NCBI GenBank assembly: GCA_029962745.1
Contig: CM057160.1
Span: 1,342,501-1,406,500, forward strand
Direction: 5' to 3'
DNA from: Echinometra lucunter
Taxonomy: Eukaryota; Echinodermata; Echinoidea; Camarodonta; Echinometridae
DNA: 64,000 bases
Shown: piece after piece, positions 45,512 through 53,950 of the stretch
Layout: each line of letters opens with the position of its first letter
How positions within the stretch are numbered: position 1 is the first letter of the stretch
Made by a program: the position numbers and the translations under genes
Notes under the pieces: model-generated
Told to the model about the DNA's origin: nothing
What the model saw: the letters and a program-made list of their open reading frames with translations, nothing else
The model's database searches: none

Positions 45512-48500
45512 TCCTTACAAAAAGTATAACTTACCGGTAGCCTACATAAATTTTAAGGACTTAACATTGTCTTGAGAATAAACATTCCCGAGACAATCCC
45601 TAAACTTATAGGCTACCAGTAAATTCTTTGTTAGAAGGAGAAGGCTTTCTTTGCTCTTCTTGCTCGAGGACAATAAAAGAACTAGATCTAACTGAATAAT
45701 TGAGGGCATCATGATTACTTAAAGAAAATACTTCACTGTTCTGATTACTGAACAAAATACCTCACAAGTCTAATTCAAATTGTATTTGGCGCTCTATGAA
45801 GTTTCCCGCAAGTAATGTATTATGTTCCAGGGTCAGCTAATCACAATGCTTGTTTCTTTCTTGCTGTCCCTCTCATATTAAATTCAACACTGTCCAATGT
45901 ACTTTGTTATTTTTGTTCTTTTATAAATTGTATTCTACTTTTTGTATCATGTATATTTACTGTTGTTTGCATGTATTTTGTGGACTTTTTATGAGAAAAT
46001 AAAATTGAATTGAAATGAAATGAAAATTTCTTACACCGAATCTCGTAGGTGACATATCGAATCATGGTGAAAAGAAATCGCTTGAAACCGATCAGGCAAA
46101 TAAAACAACGCTTATTCAATAAAAATGCCTCCTTTGTCGTTTTACTTACTTAGACTTTAGGGACTCCCGCGTCGTCCGATGCATGATGAGGCGGTCAGCT
46201 TCCTCCAGCTATTCGTTTTGCATGGTCTTTATTCTAGTGAAACTTCCCTCTCAACTCTCGCTGCAGTATGTGCTATAAATAGTATATGTATCTTCAGTTT
46301 CCATTTGTTTTTTTTTCAGGATCAGGTATTATGTCAGCAGATCCTGAAGAAAACCCGATCTGGTGGAAATCAAATGTTGTGTAAGTAAGAGTAGGTGATC
46401 AACCATTTGTTGTCTTTTTTTTTTAAAACGAAGATTAGAATTATGCTCCTCCCTCGAACAAGGACTCGTGTTTCAGCCATGGCAAGTCCTAGCTATTTTA
46501 GTTCCCATACGCGAGGGACCATATCTAACTTCAGAATCCGAATACTGTATTAAGCTGATGGTCTTAATATAGCTTGGACCATGTGAAGTAAAATTATATT
46601 TTCATTTCAATGAATATTTACGATTGTATATAATGTTTTGTGACGTATGGGACATAGCTTGAACTTGCCCAATATGACAAGTTGCCTTACGAGAAGCCTA
46701 ATTCAGCAGTAAAATAAAAAAATGACAGCTAGAGTACAAAGAATCCAGATTCTGTACTATTTTGCAGATGAAGTACCCTACATAAAAATTATATAGAATG
46801 AAATTTGTAGCTTACATCTACCATAGATTTACCGAGAATTAATACGTTGTTACAGCCTTAAAAAAAAAAAAAGAACAAGGTTTTTCCCAATTGGGAGCTT
46901 ATTGTGCGAACATTTATTAAAGGTACACCTTCCTATTTGCTTCGCTTTCTAGTTTTATCCCATACTGTTCAAGTGATGTTTGGACTGGGACTGCGTTGGC
47001 GACTGAAACAGGTAAAATAAACATTTGTACATGGTTTAATTTAAAGGAAACAATGGCATTTTCACATATGAACCGTTAACTCTCTCCTTTTATTTTCTCC
47101 TCCTCTCATTCTGTTCGGTTCGTATACTCCCTCTTCCTCTAACATCATTTAGGCCACTTGAGTTCATCTATAAATTTAATTTCAGTATTTTTCAAAACAA
47201 TTTCATGATGCAAACAATCTACATGTATTCAGTTGTAGGATTTGATTGAGTAAATATTCCACTAATGCAAACTTATGACTTTTTTGATAATGATATGAAT
47301 GTGTTATCACATGCGTATACTGCATCATGCGCAATATCATCTAAAGCTTTCATGTATACCAAAAATATGCATGTATCCATCGCGAATTTCATCCATTGCC
47401 ATATACCTTTGTAATACTGAATAAGTTTTGTAACTTTTTGCCTAAAAAGTTACTGCTTCGCATCACATAGACTTCAAATTTCTATCCGTTTATGAATTAT
47501 ATTTTGATGTATTTCATATCAATTTTCTCCTATCAGGTACATATTCATACATGGGAGCAGACATCATTCAGCAGGTCATTACCGATCTTCTACCAGAAGG
47601 TCTGTTGGATGCTAAACAACTCGTTTTGGCGGGAAGCAGGTAATTCTTCAAGTTCCAATCTGAATCTGCAGTAAGCCTCGTTGAAACACGTGACGCGGGA
47701 ATACCGTCTAAAACTACCCCGCGGCAAAACAGAAATGATGTCGTTTTACCGCTTTATGAGTGAACGAACCTTAAATGATGGTCAAGAATCACTTCAGAAT
47801 CTGAATCTACTGACGATGTTTTGCTAAAAGCCTATACTTCTGTTATATATTATGTAATACTATTTAGACGCCATATCAACAAATTTGCAAAGTCCCTTCT
47901 CATTTCCTTAAATTGAACTCTATCATTAAAGGTGCTTCATCGGAACTTTATGTTGGATATCAGATTGTGTCTGTCTTTTTGCTAGTGGAAAGATATTATA
48001 TTATTACGTCTTCTACAGTGACACAACTGTTAGAGAGTTTACATCGTTGTTGGAAGGAAATATGAAATACTTCTTGTCATTTATTTATCTTTTAATTTTT
48101 TTGTTCTCATCTTAGTGCTGGCGGTACGGGTGTGCTTCTTAACTTAGATCGTGTGGCTACTATGATGAGTGATGCAGGAAGTACAGCCAGAGTGGTAGGT
48201 CTAGCTGACTCAGGTTGGTTCCTTGAGACAGAGCCTTTGGGTAATCCTCAAGAAGATTGTATTCTAGATCTCTACTGCAATCCCGCAAGGACGTTACAAC
48301 GAGGAACCAAGTAAGCATCAGTTGAAATGTGCCTATATACTTTTGTCAAAAAAGATTGCTGTAAGATTTTCTGAAAATTTACCCTAAGGATGGTCCCTTT
48401 AGACAAAACCTGTGGCATGTGTGGGTGATTCTCAAGCAAATTGAATCCTAGATCCCTATTGCAACGCTGTAAGGACGCTACAACGAGGCACAAAGTAAGT

Positions 48501-50053
48501 ATGGGTTGAAAAGAAAGCAGAAAAATTGATAAACTTCCCCATTAAAACATATTACATGGTCATTTCGTGATTACTGTTCTTGTTATATCCCTCTAGTAAT
48601 GGTATAAGACCCAAACTCTTTATCTTTTCTAAGAAACATTTAGGTTATAGAGAGAGACACTTTATTGTTCTGTGTGTAAGTGTACTGTGCTTGTTTGTGT
48701 TATCTCCTTTTAGTACACAGGTTTGAGATATGTGTTCACATTCCTTACTTTATTGTTTGTTGAAACACTGAAAATTTTCTGCAAGCAAAACAAAAAAACA
48801 AATAAAAAGTTTGGGTCGGAATGTCCCTGTGGTTGAGCTCGTTATTCCGAAAGTTCGTTATTCCTGCGGTCCATTATTCCGAAGGTTAATCGATTCTCCG
48901 AAAATGAAATAGGGTTTGTTAATCCGAAAATGAAATGGGTTTGTTAGTCCGAAAATGAAAAGGAGTACATTAGTCCGAAAATGAAATAAGGTTCGTTAAT
49001 CCGAAAATGAAATTAGGTTCATTAACGGACCCTAATTCTTTTTCGGATTAACGAACCCTATTTTATTTTTCAGACTAACGAACCTTATTTCATTTTCGGA
49101 TTAACGAACCTTATTTCATATTCGGAATTATGTACCTCCGCTATATCGAACCCTGTTTTATGTTCGGAAAACGAACCTTCGGAATAACTCAACGTCGGAA
49201 TTATGAACCTTCGGATTAATGCAGCAAATGTTCGGATAAACGAACCCCATTTCATTTTCGGATAAACGAACCTCCAGATATACGAAATTCGTGTGTTCGG
49301 AATAACAAACCTTCAGAAAAATGAACCTTTGGAATAACGAACCTTCGGAATAATGCGCCGCACCGTTTTGTCAGCAAGTTAAATGAACATTTCCCAATGA
49401 TCCCCCACCTTCATCGGAGAAGGACAGATTTTCAACTTCGGTGACGGGACTTCAAACTTGTCCGATAAAGAGAAAAATATTAATGAAACATTGTTTAGTA
49501 ACAGATATTTTGATGAATGGAAAGAGATGGTTCTGCTGCTTCTGCATAAGTGAAATCAAACTTCCTCATTCATGTTCAGAAAACATCTGAAATTCGCCAT
49601 GACTTAAAAGAGAGCTAGACAAGGTGAATCTTGCATGACCTGTTATTTTCGCAGATTGTGGAACAGCTTAGTGCCTGAGAGTTGCCTGGCTTCATACACG
49701 GAAGAATGGAAGTGCTTCTATGGTTTTAGGATACATCAAACTCTGAAAAGTAAGTAGCATTAAAACATTTATCACAATTGTGTTGCTCACAATTTCCTTT
49801 AAGTTAATCACGATTCAGTAGTTTAAAAACGGGAAAAAATAAAATAATTGCAATGTCTTCCTCCTCCAAGCTTTGAATCACTGATTTCATGTATAAATAG
49901 ATAGAACCATGTTTGTGCATATCACAGATATTCTTGACACATGAATATCCCAAATTTGTAGATTATTGCCAACTTCGAAATTAACACTGATGGGCTGTAT
50001 GAGAAGCTCATCCTTGCGTAGAAAACATTAAATATCTATGCTCAACCAACTCT

Positions 50054-50116
<63 letters not shown>

Positions 50117-51420
50117 ATATATATCATAATCTTTATATACCGTACTCTAAATGTACGTCGAAAATAATTATGATGTATAAATTGTATCATATTCTTTTTT
50201 TATTCCAGCTCCAGTTTACATATTTCAGTGGCTGTATGACGAGGTTCAGCTAACTATTAATATGCAAGGCCCGCCTATCGAATCCAGGCATTGGCATTAC
50301 ATGCAGAAGGTCGGTAGACAAATGAGAGGTTCGCTCAGAAACGCAACGTAAGTAATAAAAGGTCTTAATGTAACGTCATTTCTTTCTAATTTTGTGTCAC
50401 TATTTCACTAAAGGTTGGAAGCACATCAACCTTTTAGCTTCCACTGTATGCAGCTCCTATAACTTTAATTTTTATTGACTACTTCGCTGCAGTTCAGAAT
50501 TCGAATCATAACTAGCCTAACAACAGTCGTTTGAATCGTTAATATATGCGTGATGGAATGTGAAACATTGAGGAATATATTACCAATAATAATGCTAACC
50601 TTTCTCCAAATAACAATTTTCTTTTTACACAGAACTGTGTTCGCTCCAGCATGTTACGCACACAATGTACTTAGAAGAAGGTATGTATATTTAGAATATT
50701 TAAGAATACTTACAGAAATGCGATTTTAAAAACTGTAAATCAGTTTTTGAAGGAACTAATTAATTAGTTAGAATTAAACTTTGTAGTTTGAGGGATTGAT
50801 TTCTCAAGGGATTTTAGAAATACTAATTGTAGGGATGTTACGAGCATAAAAATGGATGCGGTTCTTCGTTCATAACATAGTATTTCAAGATAAAAAAGTT
50901 TGACTTCGTTGGGAATCTGAGTTTTGGAGTAAATTCGCTAGACTAACACTTTTTGTACTTTTTCTGTCCATTATATGTATTTTAGTGACCAGAGTAATAT
51001 CAGAGTAAGAGATATAAAGTTACATCTTAATTGCAGTGCTCCTTAGAGAATCACCAAACGTTTCTGAATAGTTTTGAGGCTAACATTTTCGTATTTGTTT
51101 TTCGATATCTTTTTAGTGACTAGAGTGATTTGAAATTAAGAGATGTAAAGCTACAAAAAGGCTTATAATGCTGGTTGAGTCCATAAGGTTCCGGCGCGGT
51201 TGACCCCTCTCACGCATCGGAATGGACTAGGTCTCTCGAGACTGAGAAGTCTGCTTAATATACAGAGCCGGACTGTCCAGATAATGCAACCCCAGAAAAT
51301 ATACAAGTGGGAGGACCGTCACCAACGCCGGACCTGTGGACTCCTCGTGAAAAGTATTACCCTCCCCCCAAAACAAACAAACAAACAAACAAACAAACAA
51401 ACAAGCAAACAAACAAACAA

Positions 51421-51452
<32 letters not shown>

Positions 51453-53950
51453 ACCCAAAACATCTTCTTTTTTTTTAAATACAGAAACCCGCACGTAGAT
51501 GGTGTCAATATTCGGCAATATTCGGAACGAAAGAACAACAACAACAATGTTGAAGAATCACGAAGTGGCACTCGAGTTGGGAATAATTTTGGGGGCCTAA
51601 CACTTACTTTTCTGTTGTATCTATTTTAGTGACTGGAGTAATATTAAAGTGAGAGATGTAAAGCTGTATAAAAGCTTACAATGCTGGCTGAAGAATCATG
51701 AAGAGCCGAGAGAACCGTCGACAAACAACAGACAACAAGGAAAACAAAATAGGCAAGGTACGTCATCCACCTCCTGTTACGTCATTCTTTGACAGAAATA
51801 TGATTGATTAATAATTCAGAATTTATCGAAATGATATTGGATGTTTTTTGATACTCCATTGGTGTTGTGCTGTTTTTTATTTAATATTTCAAGGATATTT
51901 AACTTAAATATATTTCAGAATTCATTTGTAAATTATACGGATCGGATATGTTATGATGATGTGTGGAAAACTGACTGGATGAATGTATAAATAAACAAAC
52001 ATACAAAACTAACTAATAACAAGCAAAAAAGTCCAGTTTTTGCTGCTCGATTATTGAAGAAAGAACGAAAGAAAATGACCAGCGAAAAGGGAAATAAGGG
52101 TGAACATTCCAACGTTATAATCGGTTAGGTGTACTGAAATTATTTGTGAAAAACGCATTCAGTATTGGACGTAAAGATAGAATGAAAAATTTCAACGTCA
52201 ACAATTTTTGTTTTCTCTCACTCTCGTTGGCTTTTGCAGCAGATGCTACTGATTCACCATCCCGAGGAGGATCGAAAAGATACGAAACACAGTCGAGTCA
52301 ACCTGAGGTTGATGGCATGATTGACAGCGTGGATGAAAGGACGACCAGGATAACAACTACAGGTACGGACATGCATATTCTATTGTTTATGGGGAAAAAC
52401 CCATACTGTTAATCCGGTTTCAAAGCTGAGTAAAAGCTTTAGTAAGAATGTACATGGCATACATACAATCACAATAAAAGTAAAGCTCCTTCCTTTGCAT
52501 CAATATCGATGGCGTGGATTTGTATCCCGCTGCTGCCGCCACGCTGTAATGATTTAGGATTGGAAGAAAATGAATATTATTCTTATAGTTTAAAGGGAAT
52601 TAAACATTCTTTCTCAAAGGTTGTGCTTTCATTATTTTTCTTGATGTAGATTCGACTACAGTCTCAACAAGGAGAAAACGACCGCGGCGACGAAACAGAA
52701 AAGGTCGAAAACACCGAAGAGCGCGCACGACAAGCATCCCTAGACAACTCATTGAAGACATGCCGGTCTCGAGCACCGAGGCGAGCTCGACGTCGAATCG
52801 AGAAGATGGTCGAGAGAGACGAAGAGGAGGAAGAGGAGGACGAGGAAAGAGAGATGGAAGAGGAAATGTTGACTTTGTTGACAGAATGAGTGGTCTGAGC
52901 AGCAGTGGTATAGCTACCTTAGCGGGAGAGACCGGTGAAGGTCGGAGAGCATCGGGGAAGAAATGCGTTAATAGGTTGGTGGATCACGCGACATGTCCTC
53001 ATTGTAATCCAACATGTCCCAAGATGACGAATCCTAGAACAGGTAAGCAACTTGTCATGCTATATCTCACAAAATCCTTGCAAACATTCTACAGTAAGCT
53101 CTGTGATTGAGACACCTAATATACTGAAACAATTTAGAGGTAAGGACAGGGGCGGCGCTACAGGGAGACAGGGGGGGCGAATGCCCCCTATGATTTTTCA
53201 CGTGATAAATAAAAAGAAAAAAGAGGAGGGGGAAAAGAGAGGTCTGCGGCTTGCAACTATATATTATTTGTTCATTTAAAACGTTAATAAATTCACCTAT
53301 GGGTCATCTTGCCCCCCCCCCCCTCCCCCCACCAAAATACCCTGGCGCCGCCCCTGGATAAGGGAATCGCCGTGTTATGATTAAGAATTGGAAGGGTGTG
53401 AAAAATAAATCTTTATTCTAATTTTGTAAATTGTCTGGTTTTGATAAAGAAGTAATTAATTTTTTACCATTGAAATTTTGAGCGATATCAGGCGATTTTG
53501 ATAACAGTAGAAGTCAAGCAAAAGTCAGACGTAAAGACTGTGTTTTCTTAGAGCTGTACATCCGTTGATCATACATCCGTTCGCCCCCATGTTTTCATTA
53601 TTGTCGGAAAGTTTTTGACATCGTGGCAGCAAGTTTGTTCCGACGTCTCAACAGCGACACCTCTGGCTGTCAAAATATTTTTGTCTGAAATCAGCTGTAA
53701 ATACTTGCTTTATTGTCTTGTCATATTACAGATTTTTTTCTTTTCTTTTCTTTTCTTTTCTCATCTTTCCTCTTTTCATGCCATCCTAGGTGAAGATATG
53801 GAGCTGCTATCTTTCATGCAGTTATTTGGTTTTAAAATCAGCGCATTGGCAGAGCAACTAGGCATTGACGAGAGAACATTAGCCTTGGTAGATCCCGAGG
53901 CAGGGCTGAGGATGATCGCTGTGGCTTCCAAGAAGAAGAATGAGAATTAA
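42710..53950 (+). CDS. NOTUM: Palmitoleoyl-protein carboxylesterase Notum, complete 14-exon gene
   Basis: Notum is a secreted alpha/beta-hydrolase that removes the palmitoleate from Wnt ligands and so antagonises Wnt signalling outside the cell. Fourteen exons join in phase to 685 residues. They are 42710-43113, 44266-44318, 44715-44810, 46320-46380, 46953-47011, 47537-47639, 48116-48310, 49655-49749, 50209-50347, 50633-50680, 51630-51757, 52240-52362, 52650-53042 and 53790-53950. The order is: signal peptide (hydrophobic ILPLIIFLLNLV), NRSVTCNDGSPAGYYL, WLIFLEGG, PEENPIWW, IPYCSSDVWTG, GSSAGGTGVLLN, GLADSGWF, QWLYDEVQL, FAPACYAH, a long basic insertion, and CPHCNPTCP before the tail. By alignment with human Notum the catalytic triad is Ser259, Asp366 and His412. 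The protein is about 190 residues longer than the human one, mainly from exons 12-13. An in-frame TAA at 42692 precedes the ATG. Two introns hold decayed exon copies. Confidence 0.97.
44266..44318 (+). CDS. NOTUM: NOTUM exon 2
   Basis: It encodes YYLRKSYGSKKWLIFLEG across its junctions, the first beta-strand of the hydrolase fold with the FLEGG oxyanion motif. Acceptor tttttcag, donor GAAG|gtgcgt. Confidence 0.96.
44715..44810 (+). CDS. NOTUM: NOTUM exon 3
   Basis: It encodes GGFYCFDSESCRNRYNQSIN, then MSSRGWPQTKT. It matches GGWYCFNRENCDSRY and LMSSRDWPRT of vertebrate Notum. The usual Trp after GG is Phe here. The active-site wall residue at this position may differ because of that change. 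Confidence 0.95.
44938..45145 (+). mobile_element. LINE 3' UTR tail in NOTUM intron 3, copy 1
   Basis: It runs from cccgcaagtaatgtattatg to aaatcgaattgaattgaact. The TTGAA repeat at the end is a typical non-LTR tail. A sister copy lies at 45803. Confidence 0.82.
45146..45510 (+). mobile_element. LINE C-terminus, 3' UTR and (ATT)n in NOTUM intron 3
   Basis: Codons 45153-45230 read ALWNSLPLTIRNTLSLYDFK, then TALKA and a stop. A 3' UTR with agcgcatagag / atgcgctc follows, then an ATT microsatellite of about 105 bases (45400-45508). Confidence 0.85.
45803..46020 (+). mobile_element. LINE 3' UTR tail in NOTUM intron 3, copy 2
   Basis: It shares cccgcaagtaatgtattatg, ctttttgtatcatgtatatt and the attgaattgaaatgaa end with copy 1. 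Confidence 0.82.
46320..46380 (+). CDS. NOTUM: NOTUM exon 4
   Basis: It encodes GSGIMSADPEENPIWWKSNV, matching GTGILSSQPEENPYWWNANM. Acceptor tttttcag, donor GT|gtaagt. Confidence 0.95.
46953..47011 (+). CDS. NOTUM: NOTUM exon 5
   Basis: It encodes VFIPYCSSDVWTGTALATET, the strongly conserved IPYCSSDVW segment. Acceptor tttctag, donor ACAG|gtaaaa. Confidence 0.96.
47537..47639 (+). CDS. NOTUM: NOTUM exon 6
   Basis: It encodes GTYSYMGADIIQQVITDLLP, then KQLVLAGS and the first two bases of the nucleophile Ser codon. Acceptor cctatcag, donor AG|gtaatt. The intron that follows splits the catalytic codon. Confidence 0.96.
48116..48310 (+). CDS. NOTUM: NOTUM exon 7 (nucleophile elbow)
   Basis: It supplies the last base of Ser259 and AGGTGVLLNLDRVATMM, then GLADSGWFLE and CILDLYCNPARTLQRGT. 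The 3' part is duplicated as a decayed copy at 48392-48493. Confidence 0.97.
48392..48493 (+). pseudogene. Decayed copy of NOTUM exon 7 3' part
   Basis: The sequence tggtccctttagacaaaacc, then ctcaagcaaattgaatccta and aggacgctacaacgaggca, is collinear with the end of exon 7. A donor-like AAAG|taagt follows. In the exon frame the conserved Cys codon TGT has become TGA and the dipeptide after CN is changed (NPAR to NAVR). The upstream part of exon 7, including the nucleophile, is not present. Confidence 0.88.
48835..49362. mobile_element. Foldback array in NOTUM intron 7
   Basis: The left half repeats gttngttaatccgaaaatga-type units and the right half their inverse (cattttcggattaacgaacc). Terminal blocks are ccattattccgaagg and ccttcggaataatg. 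It could form a large hairpin in the transcript. Confidence 0.85.
49655..49749 (+). CDS. NOTUM: NOTUM exon 8
   Basis: It encodes LWNSLVPESCLASYTEEWKC, then FYGFRIHQTLK, matching YWNGVVPERC and EEWNCFFGYKVYPTL. Acceptor ttcgcag, donor AAAA|gtaagt. Confidence 0.96.
50058..50122. repeat. (TA)n microsatellite in NOTUM intron 8
   Basis: About 25 TA dinucleotides in a row, then acatgtatatatata. It lies about 90 bases before the exon 9 acceptor. Confidence 0.97.
50209..50347 (+). CDS. NOTUM: NOTUM exon 9 (catalytic Asp)
   Basis: It encodes PVYIFQWLYDEVQLTINMQG and runs to a Gly-Ser-Leu-Arg-Asn-Ala end. The Asp of YDEVQ corresponds to the acid of the triad. The preceding intron holds a (TA)n tract. 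Confidence 0.96.
50633..50680 (+). CDS. NOTUM: NOTUM exon 10 (catalytic His)
   Basis: It is 48 nt encoding TTVFAPACYAHNVLRR, aligned with SFAPACLSHEIIIRS. His412 is the predicted triad base. Acceptor acacag, donor AG|gtatgt. Confidence 0.95.
50986..51050 (+). pseudogene. Decayed copy A of NOTUM exon 11
   Basis: After tattttag the sequence runs tgaccagagtaatatcagag and continues parallel to exon 11 (tgactggagtaatattaaag). Translated in the exon frame it gives S-DQSNIRVRDIKLH, then drifts and meets a stop. There is no matching donor. Confidence 0.85.
51117..51182 (+). pseudogene. Decayed copy B of NOTUM exon 11
   Basis: After tttttag it reads tgactagagtgatttgaaat and later agagatgtaaagctacaaaa and aatgctggttgag, closely parallel to exon 11. 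The second full codon is TAG, so it cannot be coding in that frame. An acceptor-like site remains. Confidence 0.87.
51371..51454. repeat. (CAAA)n/(CAAG)n microsatellite in NOTUM intron 10
   Basis: Runs of caaa then caag tetranucleotides occupy about 80 bases, adding a reading frame that is only an artefact of the repeat. Confidence 0.97.
51630..51757 (+). CDS. NOTUM: NOTUM exon 11
   Basis: It encodes SDWSNIKVRDVKLYKSLQCW, then LKNHEEPREPS and a Gln/Asn-rich end. It matches SHWTDVQVKGTSLPRALHCW of vertebrates. Two decayed copies of this exon lie in the intron before it. Confidence 0.94.
52240..52362 (+). CDS. NOTUM: NOTUM exon 12 (lineage-specific linker)
   Basis: It encodes 41 codons of polar, probably disordered sequence: ADATDSPSRGGSKRYETQSS, then EVDGMIDSVDERTTRITTT. 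It has no vertebrate counterpart that I recall. Its length of 123 nt and equal phases allow in-frame skipping, so it could be a cassette exon. Confidence 0.85.
52650..53042 (+). CDS. NOTUM: NOTUM exon 13 (basic insertion and Cys motif)
   Basis: It begins with a dense Arg/Lys run (TRRKRPRRRNRKGRKHRRAR). A Ser/Thr stretch and a second basic Arg-Gly run (RERRRGGRGGRGKRDGRG) follow. The exon ends in the conserved CPHCNPTCP. The basic parts could bind heparan sulfate, and RRKR resembles a furin site; both are inference. The Cys motif confirms it as Notum. Confidence 0.92.
53148..53356. mobile_element. Short TIR element in NOTUM intron 13
   Basis: The ends caggggcggcgctacaggg and ccctggcgccgcccctg are inverted, with a G run and a C run just inside. 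The outer motif (GGGGCG) is like that of 31676-33318. Confidence 0.78.
53790..53950 (+). CDS. NOTUM: NOTUM exon 14 (C-terminus)
   Basis: It encodes GEDMELLSFMQLFGFKISAL, then AEQLGIDERTLALVD and a lysine-rich end before TAA. It matches the vertebrate tail GQEMNVAQFLMHMGFDMQTV. Acceptor catcctag. Confidence 0.96.

Noticed and set aside
48430..48493. In-frame TGA in the exon 7 copy as a selenocysteine codon
   Set aside because: The copy lacks the rest of the exon and an acceptor, and Notum is not a selenoprotein family.
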